Source: an uncultured Pelagibacteraceae bacterium (GTDB taxonomy: Bacteria; Pseudomonadota; Alphaproteobacteria; Pelagibacterales; Pelagibacteraceae). From it: 34,176 nt of DNA. Below are positions 1 through 8,373 of the stretch, in pieces. Within the stretch, counting starts at the first letter, position 1; each line of letters opens with the position of its first letter. The stretch covers positions 1 to 34,176 of the forward strand of contig CACHHJ010000006.1 in NCBI GenBank assembly GCA_902579585.1. Direction: 5' to 3'. The notes beneath the pieces were generated by a model. It had not been told where the DNA came from and ran no database searches. It worked only from the letters and a program-made list of their open reading frames with translations. Position numbers and translations under genes: made by a program.

Positions 1-573
1 CTTTTTTCTAACAAATAATAAATTTGGACGTTCTGCGAAAGTTTCAAAATTATTTCTATAATAAAAATTTTTTGCAGCCATATTATCTTTCTCATAACAT
101 AGAAATAATATTTTGGCATTAAAATTTTTGATTATTTGCTTAAAAAAATAATTAAATAATTTATCCTTATATTTTAAACTCTTTTTCATATAATATTGTT
201 TATATATAACAAGATGTAATAAATGAAGATAGTTTTTATCAATCGAAGGTTCTGAACCTTTGAATAAACTTTTTAACAAGTGATTAATATTAAACAAAAT
301 CATAATTGGATTCTTTATAAAAAACCAAATTATTTCATTTTTAAGTATTTTATAATTTTTATAATCAACAACTGTAATGACAGATGTTATGCTTTTTCCT
401 TTTTTTATAGAAAACACTTTAATGATATTTTTTTTAACTAATTTTTCAAAATATTTAAAATTAATTTTTGTGAATAAAGATGCAGGAATTTCTTTACATA
501 TAATATCAAATATGTGTTTTAAATTTTTTTTATCCTCTTTTAAGGTAAATTTTCCTAATTTAATATTTTTCAA
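1..573 (-). CDS. Partial ORF (C-terminus off window), possible GNAT-like acetyltransferase
   Basis: Manual reverse-strand translation is open from TTG at 573 to the window edge: LKNIKLGKFTLKEDKKNLKHIFDIICKEIPASLF...KILFLCYEKDNMAAKNFYYRNNFETFAERPNLLFVRKK. The 'N..A..FY...F' ending resembles the GNAT C-terminal motif. Its TTG overlaps the upstream TGA stop (TTGA). Absent from the ORF track, probably because it is incomplete. Confidence 0.5.
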   Translation of the reverse strand, partial: MKNIKLGKFTLKEDKKNLKHIFDIICKEIPASLFTKINFKYFEKLVKKNIIKVFSIKKGKSITSVITVVDYKNYKILKNEIIWFFIKNPIMILFNINHLLKSLFKGSEPSIDKNYLHLLHLVIYKQYYMKKSLKYKDKLFNYFFKQIIKNFNAKILFLCYEKDNMAAKNFYYRNNFETFAERPNLLFVRKK

Positions 574-830
574 TCAGTTCCTAGTTCTTCTCTAATTTTA
601 TTAATAAATTGATTTAATAAAATAGCATCACCTTTATCCAATATTCTATCTTTTTTGACACCCTCTTGAAGTTCATTTCTAATTTTATTTTTTATTTGCT
701 CAATGTTTTCTTTATTTCCTAAAGAATAAAATTTTTGTTCAAATTTAGAAATCGTGTAACCTATAGTTAATTTATAACCTAAGAAAATAAATAAAAATAC
801 AATTAAGGTTTTATAAATAAAAATCTTCAT
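570..830 (-). CDS. Small protein with one N-terminal hydrophobic segment, unknown function
   Basis: 86 aa ORF, co-directional, 1 nt from the next gene and overlapping the downstream TTG start; N-terminal hydrophobic stretch IFIYKTLIVFLFIFLGYKL. Confidence 0.6.
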   Translation of the reverse strand: MKIFIYKTLIVFLFIFLGYKLTIGYTISKFEQKFYSLGNKENIEQIKNKIRNELQEGVKKDRILDKGDAILLNQFINKIREELGTD

Positions 831-831
831 T

Positions 832-2478
832 TTAGTTTATACGTTTATATATTGTGTATATAGGAATTTCATCAATAATTAATTTATCAAACTCTTTAAA
901 ATTTTCTGGTATTTTGTATTTATTATTATATCTGATATCTACCTCATAGATATAATTTGTATAAATATAATCAGCTTTATTATATTCCTGTCCAACAAAA
1001 TTAAGTCTTTTTTTATCATCCTCTTTTAAAAGGGCTTTGCCATTAAAAAATGGTGTCCATGAGGCATTAGCTACATTTATATACACATTATTATTTTCCT
1101 GACTTAAAATATTTTTTAAAGCATCGGCTCTACTCAAAGAAGCTGTATCAACCTGATATTTTTCAACATTATGAGAATTGATTAGATTATTAAAATACAA
1201 ACTTTGATATGGATGGAATTGATAAATTTTAAAAACAATAAAAAATAAAGGCAGAATAGATATAGGAATAAAAAACGTTTTAATTTTTTTATACTTTGAA
1301 ATTATAACATAAAGAAAATAAAGCCCAAAGGCACAAATATAAACAATAAATGTATGGAGAAAATAAAAATGTCTCCAGCCACTTAACATCGCTACGTCAA
1401 AGAAGACTACAAAAAAAATAAATGTAAGAAAAAAAATAATCATGTACACATCTTTTTTTTCTTTTGTACCACGCCACAAATCATTATGAATAGTATTCTC
1501 TTTTACTTTTAATAATCTTCTGAACAATCTAAAGATTAGATATGCTAAACCAATAAATAATAATAACAAATAATATATAGGAGTGGAAATTGTGATCCAG
1601 GTTGGCAAATATGACCTGGGTAAGAATTTAATTAAATAGTACTCACCATTAAATAATATGGATAAACCCATATAATAAAAAAAAGGGTCAAGCCAATTTA
1701 ATATATTTTTGAATTCAAGAGTCCATGCATAGGGAAAATGCAAAAATAGAAAAAGAAAAAAAAAGAATATTAAAAAAAAGGATTTTAAAATAAATTCTTT
1801 GTATTTGGACGTATTAGCTAAAAATTCAAAAAAATAAAAAATTATTATTGAAAAAGGTAAAAACAATCCTACTATTCTTGAAGATGTTGCAAATGCTGCA
1901 AAAAGTGAAAATAAAATTAAATTTTTATATGAATTTTTTTGTATAGTTTCAAGACAATAATAAATTGAAATTGTAAAAACAGACAAAAAAAATACATCTT
2001 TATTATTGTGAAAACTGTCACCAAAGATTCTTGGTGAAAGTATATAAATAAGCAGGCCAATTAGACCTATAAAAAAACCAAATCTATTTTTAAGGATTTT
2101 ATAAAAAAAAATTGAACTAATGAAATATACTATGAAACTAAAAAGATGTCTCATTTCGAAATAATCTTTCGACTCATTTATTCCAAACAAAATCTCTATT
2201 AAAGCCGTTGGTACATCAAATAAAATTCCATAAAAATTAAAAAAATTGATATCTGGTAATTGATTGGTAGCTATAATTTCTTGATACTTCAAATTTGAAA
2301 TTTCAGTTAGTTCACTAAAATTAGTAAAACTTAATAAATAACTTAACCAATGAAAACCATTTTTTCTTTGGAAATGTTCCTCTATACCAATCCCAAAATC
2401 TTTATAAATAAAAATTCCTATTAAGAGATAGATACTAAAAACACTAAATAAAATTAAATTATTTGTCTTGTTGATCAT
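832..2478 (-). CDS. Multi-pass membrane glycosyltransferase, GT39/PMT-like
   Basis: 548 aa, many TM segments, RIFGDSFHNNKDVFFLSVF and ATSSRIVGLFLPF typical of PMT/ArnT-like GT-C enzymes; followed by a GT2 gene 5 nt downstream. Confidence 0.7.
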   Translation of the reverse strand: MINKTNNLILFSVFSIYLLIGIFIYKDFGIGIEEHFQRKNGFHWLSYLLSFTNFSELTEISNLKYQEIIATNQLPDINFFNFYGILFDVPTALIEILFGINESKDYFEMRHLFSFIVYFISSIFFYKILKNRFGFFIGLIGLLIYILSPRIFGDSFHNNKDVFFLSVFTISIYYCLETIQKNSYKNLILFSLFAAFATSSRIVGLFLPFSIIIFYFFEFLANTSKYKEFILKSFFLIFFFFLFLFLHFPYAWTLEFKNILNWLDPFFYYMGLSILFNGEYYLIKFLPRSYLPTWITISTPIYYLLLLFIGLAYLIFRLFRRLLKVKENTIHNDLWRGTKEKKDVYMIIFFLTFIFFVVFFDVAMLSGWRHFYFLHTFIVYICAFGLYFLYVIISKYKKIKTFFIPISILPLFFIVFKIYQFHPYQSLYFNNLINSHNVEKYQVDTASLSRADALKNILSQENNNVYINVANASWTPFFNGKALLKEDDKKRLNFVGQEYNKADYIYTNYIYEVDIRYNNKYKIPENFKEFDKLIIDEIPIYTIYKRIN

Positions 2479-2483
2479 ATTTA

Positions 2484-3218
2484 CTAAAATTTTTTAAAAA
2501 AACTTATTAATAAAGTTAAACTATACCTAATACATGTATAAATATATTTTAAATTAAAATTGACCACGGTTTTTGAATATCCTGATGCTCTTGTTTCATC
2601 TTTAAATGGTATCTCTATAACTTTATAATTATTTTTTTTTAAATATATTATTAAATCAACAAAATAATTTCCGTAAAAACCTTTTAATTTATAATTTTCA
2701 AATACTTTTTTTTTTATACTTACGAAGCCGCTTGTGTAATCAGTGATATCTTTATACAAGAGTAATTTACATAGTTTATTATAAAAATAACTCTGGTTTT
2801 CATTTATATCCTTATTAAGTTCGGGATTGTTAAAATATCTTTCGCTGTTATTTAGAAAACGTGAGCAAATTATAGCATCATTAGTATCAGCTCCCTCGAT
2901 AAATTTTATAATATATTTTGGCGGATGTTGAAAATCTGCATCCATCCATATCAAATTATCAAACAAAGATTTTTTTATTCCATCATTTAATGAGGCAGCT
3001 AAATTCTTGTTTTTATTTTCCCTTACAATGAGTTTTAAATTTAATTTTTTTTTAAGCATATTCTTTATTGTTTCGATAGTACCATCTAATGAATTGTCAT
3101 CTACGACAATGATTTCGTAATCAATTTGTTTGTTTTCAAAAATATTGGAAATATTATTTATTAAATCCTTTATATGACCATTTTCATTAAGTGTTGGTAA
3201 TATAACGCTGAAACCCAT
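2484..3218 (-). CDS. GT2 family glycosyltransferase (polyprenyl/dolichyl-phosphate sugar synthase-like)
   Basis: SVILPTLNENGHIKDLI, IIVVDDNSLDGT, LIWMDADFQHPP are GT2/DPM1 motifs. Confidence 0.85.
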   Translation of the reverse strand: MGFSVILPTLNENGHIKDLINNISNIFENKQIDYEIIVVDDNSLDGTIETIKNMLKKKLNLKLIVRENKNKNLAASLNDGIKKSLFDNLIWMDADFQHPPKYIIKFIEGADTNDAIICSRFLNNSERYFNNPELNKDINENQSYFYNKLCKLLLYKDITDYTSGFVSIKKKVFENYKLKGFYGNYFVDLIIYLKKNNYKVIEIPFKDETRASGYSKTVVNFNLKYIYTCIRYSLTLLISFFKKF

Positions 3219-3222
3219 TTTT

Positions 3223-4218
3223 TTAAAAATTCTTAAGAGTTAATTTTTTGTTCAAACATATGCATTCAACAAGACTGTACATTAAAGGAAAGTTTTTTTT
3301 ATGATATTTGTTTAATATCTTTGGGCCAAGCTCAAAAGCTAAATCAGCTCCTTCGACAGTTTCATGTTTCATAAATTTTAATTTAGCTTTTTTGTATGTG
3401 TACCCCTCGCCTAAATATTTTCCCATTTTACTATTTCGTCCTCCTGCACTGCTAACATGCAAATCTGCTAATCCAGATAAACCATAAGCTGTTTTTTCAT
3501 AACCTCCATAAAGTTTAATAAATTTACACATTTCAAGAAAAGATTTATAAAAAATTACAGATGCTGTATTTAAATCACTTACTGAACCAATGATCATTGA
3601 ATAAAAATTTTTAATAGCAGCACAATACTGAACACTTCTATGATCATTGGAACATTCAATTTTGTAATAATGTGTCTCAAAAATTTTTTTATGTTTTTTT
3701 GCATTTTCTAAAAATTCATTAGAAAAAACAACAGATGTCCTTTTTTTCATTGCAAGACTCTTGGCTATACATGGTCCAGCAACAGCTGTTATAGACAAAT
3801 TTTTAAATTTAGAAAATTGATCATTTTTAATTATTGATGAAAGTTTATAACTCAAAGTTTCAATTCTTTTATCAAAGATTGTTAAACCTTTTGTGAGTAA
3901 AACAATTGGGACATTGGGATTATGAAATTTTGCTAATTTTTTACCTATCCATTCAATACCCATTGAATTTACTCCCACCACTACTACAGTCGGTTTTGTA
4001 TTTAAAGCTTGATATAATTTATTAGCTTTAAATAGTTTTAATTTTTTAGGTAAATAACAATCTAGATTTTTATAAAACTTTCTACTTTTATTTAATTTAT
4101 CAATTAATTTATCCTCAAGTGGTGATCCAATTAAAGTTACACTGTGACCATTTTCTATGCTCGGGATGGAAAATGCGGATCCCATTGCGCCAGCACCAAT
4201 AATTAATATTTTTGACAT
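3223..4218 (-). CDS. NAD(P)-dependent glycerol-3-phosphate dehydrogenase-like protein (divergent GpsA)
   Basis: N-terminal Rossmann GAGAMGSAF; AVAGPCIAKSLA; CAAIKNFYSMIIG; YGLSGLADLHVSSAGGRNSKMGKYLGEG match the GpsA pattern but divergently. Confidence 0.75.
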   Translation of the reverse strand: MSKILIIGAGAMGSAFSIPSIENGHSVTLIGSPLEDKLIDKLNKSRKFYKNLDCYLPKKLKLFKANKLYQALNTKPTVVVVGVNSMGIEWIGKKLAKFHNPNVPIVLLTKGLTIFDKRIETLSYKLSSIIKNDQFSKFKNLSITAVAGPCIAKSLAMKKRTSVVFSNEFLENAKKHKKIFETHYYKIECSNDHRSVQYCAAIKNFYSMIIGSVSDLNTASVIFYKSFLEMCKFIKLYGGYEKTAYGLSGLADLHVSSAGGRNSKMGKYLGEGYTYKKAKLKFMKHETVEGADLAFELGPKILNKYHKKNFPLMYSLVECICLNKKLTLKNF

Positions 4219-4221
4219 AAA

Positions 4222-5637
4222 CTAATTTCTAGCAAAAACCTTTCTGATAATTAAAAAAACAGCAAGTAATTCGATTTTAGCTATAATCATAAAAATTATA
4301 AGTGAAATCTTTGAAAGATTTAATAAACTGCTAAAATTAATACCCTCTAAACCGTAAATACTTGACGTTGTTGTGTTTGTTATAGTCAATACTGATAATT
4401 TAAAAGAACTTTCAAAATCAAAAATATCTATTAACAAAATACTACTTAAAATTAAAAGACTTAAAAAAAATAAAATGAATATTAGGAAAGCAATTCTAAT
4501 ATTATCTTTATTTATTTTTTTATCAGTAAACATTATTCTGTTGTCTAATATTATATTAGGTTTAACAAGGCGATATATTTCCAGTATAAAAGCCTTAACT
4601 AAAATATAAATTCTTATAAATTTTATTCCTGATGTACTGGACAAAACAGAGCCTCCACAAATTACAAGTATTAAGAAAAATAAATTAAAATTATTAGGTA
4701 TGGATGTAGTAGATAATCCTGAATTTCCAATGCTGCTAAGAACATTCGTAAAAACACTCAATAAATCAAAATTATTTAACAAATAAAATATTAATGAGAA
4801 TGATAAAAATATAAAAAGTAAATATAAATCTTCGCCATGATACTTTAAATCATTTCTATTAAAAAAAATATTATACATTATATAAAAATTAAAAATTGGA
4901 ATTAAAAAAGAAATAGTCAGGACAAATAATTGTAAATTAGTTGTTATTATATCATTTAGAGAATTAGTTGGCAAAAAACCGCCAGAAGAAATCAATGTCA
5001 TAGATAAATTTAGACTGTTAAAAATTCTAAGACCTGAAAATGAAAGAAGGATAAAAATTATCAAGGTTAAGAATAAATAAATAAAAAAAATTCTATATGA
5101 AACATTTAGTAAATTTTTTGAAAAGTTAATTTTTTTTTCAAAATTATATACATATTCAGTCATTTTAAAATTAATTTGTTTATTAGAAAAAATTAAAACT
5201 AAAAAAATTAAAAATAAAAAACTACCAAGCCATTGTGAGGAAGATCTCCATATTATTAATGGTGGGTCTAGATTTTTTATATCTGCAAGAGTACTAAATC
5301 CTGTTCCAGTTAAACCAGATATAGATTCGAAATAAGAGTCTATAAAAGAGATATTGTAACTGCTCATATAAAAAGGAATTAAAATAAAAAATGAACAAAA
5401 TATATAAATCAAAAAGACTAGAAAAATTTGTTCATATATTCCAATTTCATCTTTCTTTGATTTTCCGAATACAAAAAAAGTAATCCCAATTGTTAAAGAT
5501 AACACCAGGACTACGACGTAAGAATTAACATCTAATAAATATTCAAAGTAATAAGAATAAAAAATATTTATTAGAGAAAGTATGCTTATAGGAAAGCAGC
5601 TCATACCTAAGTAATATAAACTTGGTTGAATTTTCAT
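4222..5637 (-). CDS. trkH: Trk potassium uptake system membrane subunit TrkH
   Basis: Multi-pass protein with SGLTGTGFST, SSSQWLGSFLFLIF, SSGGFLPT, SSIGNSGLSTTS, TNTTTSSIYGLEGINF filter-like repeats; next to trkA. The ORF track start (5703) overlaps trkA; Met at 5637 (MKIQPSLYYLG) is preferred. Confidence 0.9.
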   Translation of the reverse strand: MKIQPSLYYLGMSCFPISILSLINIFYSYYFEYLLDVNSYVVVLVLSLTIGITFFVFGKSKKDEIGIYEQIFLVFLIYIFCSFFILIPFYMSSYNISFIDSYFESISGLTGTGFSTLADIKNLDPPLIIWRSSSQWLGSFLFLIFLVLIFSNKQINFKMTEYVYNFEKKINFSKNLLNVSYRIFFIYLFLTLIIFILLSFSGLRIFNSLNLSMTLISSGGFLPTNSLNDIITTNLQLFVLTISFLIPIFNFYIMYNIFFNRNDLKYHGEDLYLLFIFLSFSLIFYLLNNFDLLSVFTNVLSSIGNSGLSTTSIPNNFNLFFLILVICGGSVLSSTSGIKFIRIYILVKAFILEIYRLVKPNIILDNRIMFTDKKINKDNIRIAFLIFILFFLSLLILSSILLIDIFDFESSFKLSVLTITNTTTSSIYGLEGINFSSLLNLSKISLIIFMIIAKIELLAVFLIIRKVFARN

Positions 5638-5641
5638 TTTA

Positions 5642-7009
5642 TTATGAAGATATTCTAAATATGTCTTCAACCTCTTTAAGTTGTTCCCTTTTAGATAAAA
5701 CAATTACAATATCATCTTTTTCAAAAATAAGTTTAGAACTCGGCATCATAACCTTTTCTTTTCTCACAACAGCTCCAATTCTAACTTGTTCAGGAAGATT
5801 TGAGTCCTTTATAGATTTATTTACAAGCTCAGATGATTCTAAAATTTTGGCTTCAAGAAATTCATATTGTCCGTCTAATAGGGAATATACAGTGTCTATT
5901 GTTCCCATATGTACATGTTTCATTATGGTTGAGACAGTTGCCATTCTTGGATCAACTAAGTCATCAATTTTTAGTGACTCTTGTAATATGTTATAATTAT
6001 GTTTGTTAATTATAGCTATGGTTCTTTTTGATGGCGTATATTTTTCTGCAAGAACACATGCCATTATATTATCTTCGTCGTCTTCGGTTAAAGCAAAAAC
6101 TGTTTCGATTTCCTCAATGTTTGCTTCTTTTAAAATTTTTTCATCAAGTGGGTCACCACATATAACTATCGAAGATGAAAGTTCGCTAGCAATTTGCTCA
6201 GCTCTATTTTTATCTTTTTCAATTATTTTAATTCTCAATCCGTCAGAAGTCTCAAGAAGCTTTGCTAAATGAAGTCCAACATTACCTCCTCCTATTATAA
6301 GAATTTTTTTTGCAACCTTTTCGTCATGACCAAAAACAGAAAGTAATTTATTAATTTGATCTGTGCTCACAACTAAATAAACTTTATCCCCAACTTTCAT
6401 TTGGTCATTTTTTTTAAAGAAAACAAATTTATCTTTTCTTTCCGCTCCAAAAATATATGCTTTAAATTCGGGAAATTTCTTCGTCAAATCATTTAAAGAA
6501 ATATTTGCTATAGGGCATTTTTTTTCAATTAAAATTTCAAGTAATTTAACTTTGTCTTTAACAAATGGAACATTGTCCAATGCGCCTGGAGCCTCGAGTT
6601 TCCTATATAATGATTTGGCTATTTCTCTTTCTGGTGAAATAATTACATCGATTGGTATGTTTGACTTGCTGTATAGTTTACTCCACTTTCCCTCTAAAAA
6701 CTCTTGAGATCTAATTCTTGCAATTTTTTTGGAAATATTAAAAAGAGAACTTGCTATTTGACATACGATCATATTAATTTCATCGTTTCTCGTCACAGCA
6801 ATAATCATATCAGTGTCTTTCGCGCCTGCACTTTCAAGAACTGAGGGAAATGTTGCTCTACCTACAATTCCTTTCACATCCTGTGTATCATTAATCTTTT
6901 TAATATCCTCAGAAGATTGGTCTATAACAGTTACAGAATGGCCCTGTGCTTGTAATTGCTTACTTATTGAAAAGCCAACCATGCCGGCACCACAAATTAT
7001 AATATTCAT
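5642..7009 (-). CDS. trkA: Trk potassium transport regulatory subunit TrkA
   Basis: MNIIICGAGMVGFSISKQL plus a second Rossmann domain ILIIGGGNVGLHLAKLLE; two TrkA_N/TrkA_C modules; 455 aa. Confidence 0.95.
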   Translation of the reverse strand: MNIIICGAGMVGFSISKQLQAQGHSVTVIDQSSEDIKKINDTQDVKGIVGRATFPSVLESAGAKDTDMIIAVTRNDEINMIVCQIASSLFNISKKIARIRSQEFLEGKWSKLYSKSNIPIDVIISPEREIAKSLYRKLEAPGALDNVPFVKDKVKLLEILIEKKCPIANISLNDLTKKFPEFKAYIFGAERKDKFVFFKKNDQMKVGDKVYLVVSTDQINKLLSVFGHDEKVAKKILIIGGGNVGLHLAKLLETSDGLRIKIIEKDKNRAEQIASELSSSIVICGDPLDEKILKEANIEEIETVFALTEDDEDNIMACVLAEKYTPSKRTIAIINKHNYNILQESLKIDDLVDPRMATVSTIMKHVHMGTIDTVYSLLDGQYEFLEAKILESSELVNKSIKDSNLPEQVRIGAVVRKEKVMMPSSKLIFEKDDIVIVLSKREQLKEVEDIFRISS

Positions 7010-7011
7010 GA

Positions 7012-8373
7012 TTAGTTAATACCTTTAATACCTAAAGATTTTAATTTTCGATGAAGAGCAGATCTTTCCATTCCAATAAATTCAGCTGTTTTTGAGATAT
7101 TGCCTTTATTTTTTTTAAGCTGAGTTAGTAAATAATTTTTTTCAAAATTTTCTCTTGCCTGTTTCAAAGGGTATTCCATTGAGATATTGGTATTTTCCAA
7201 AGTTTGAGAAGTATTTTTACTTAGTATTTCATGGAGAAATCTACCAATATTAACTTTATTTTCATTTTGAGACAATATTGATACTCTTTCAACAAGGTTT
7301 CTTAATTCTCTAACATTGCCTGGCCAATGATATGAATACAGTAAATCATCATTAACATTAATTTCAATTTTAGGTATGCCATTAATTTCAGACAACTTTT
7401 TTTGAAAATAATCAATTAGTAAAGGTATATCATCAGACCTTGAACTTAAGCTCGGCAGCTCTATTGGGACTACATTTAATCTGTGAAATAAATCTTCTCT
7501 AAAATTACCCACTAATACTTCATTTTTTAAATCTTTAGATGTTGAAGAAATAATTCTAATATTAACATAAATATCTTCTTTGCCATTTATTCTTTTAAAC
7601 TTTTGATCAATCAAAATTCTTAAAATCTTAGCTTGTGTATCAAGTGGTATTTCTGAAACCTCATCTATTAAAAGTGTTCCACCTTTTGCTTTTTCTAAAA
7701 AACCATATGTATTTGTCCCATCAGGATTTTCTAAACCAAATAACTCTGAGTCAAAATTATCTCCTTTGAGCAAAGCGCCATTTATTACAACAAATGGTTT
7801 TTTATTTCTTTGCGAACTTTTGTGAATTTTCCTAGCTAAAAGTTCTTTACCAGAACCTGTTGGCCCTGATATTAAAATTCTACTATCTGTTGATGCAAGT
7901 TTGGATAAAAGTTTTTTAATTCTTAAGATTTGGTTATTGTTGCCTATAAAATCAAAAGAATGAAAAGATCTATTTTCTAAATTTGAATTCTCTTTCTTGA
8001 GATTAATATTTTCTAATCCACGACTAATAAAATTAAGTAATTGCTCAGGTGCAAAAGGTTTGGTAATAAATTCATATGCTCCAAGTTTTAGTGACTCTAC
8101 AGCCATTTCAACATTGGCATGTCCTGAAATCATTATTACAGGAACTAAATCGGTCTTCCCTTTTATTTTTTTTAATAATTCAATTCCATCCTTGTCTCCT
8201 TTGTCTAATTTAACATCTATGACTGCTATATCTGGGAGTTTTTTGTCAATTTCTAAAACCGCTTGATTATAATTAGCTGCCTCTCTCACATTGTAGTTTT
8301 TATCTTTTAAGATTTCAGAGATTAAATTTCTGATGTCAAAATTGTCATCTATTACTAGTACTTCTTGTATCAT
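7012..8373 (-). CDS. ntrX: NtrX-type response regulator (receiver, AAA+, Fis HTH)
   Basis: Receiver VLVIDDNFDIRNLI / AVIDVKLDKGDKDG; Walker A SGPTGSGKELLARKIH; Walker B GGTLLIDEVSE; C-terminal GNISKTAEFIGMERSALHRKLKSLG; overlaps ntrY by 4 nt. Confidence 0.93.
   Translation of the reverse strand: MIQEVLVIDDNFDIRNLISEILKDKNYNVREAANYNQAVLEIDKKLPDIAVIDVKLDKGDKDGIELLKKIKGKTDLVPVIMISGHANVEMAVESLKLGAYEFITKPFAPEQLLNFISRGLENINLKKENSNLENRSFHSFDFIGNNNQILRIKKLLSKLASTDSRILISGPTGSGKELLARKIHKSSQRNKKPFVVINGALLKGDNFDSELFGLENPDGTNTYGFLEKAKGGTLLIDEVSEIPLDTQAKILRILIDQKFKRINGKEDIYVNIRIISSTSKDLKNEVLVGNFREDLFHRLNVVPIELPSLSSRSDDIPLLIDYFQKKLSEINGIPKIEINVNDDLLYSYHWPGNVRELRNLVERVSILSQNENKVNIGRFLHEILSKNTSQTLENTNISMEYPLKQARENFEKNYLLTQLKKNKGNISKTAEFIGMERSALHRKLKSLGIKGIN

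Noticed and set aside
377-595. 72 aa plus-strand ORF
   Set aside because: Antisense to the partial GNAT-like ORF; low-complexity Phe-rich product typical of AT-rich antisense frames.
4373-4609. 78 aa plus-strand ORF
   Set aside because: Antisense to trkH; product mirrors AT-rich codons, no family features.
5622-6272. Two plus-strand ORFs (5622-5996, 6003-6272)
   Set aside because: Antisense within trkA, Ser-rich products without recognisable domains.
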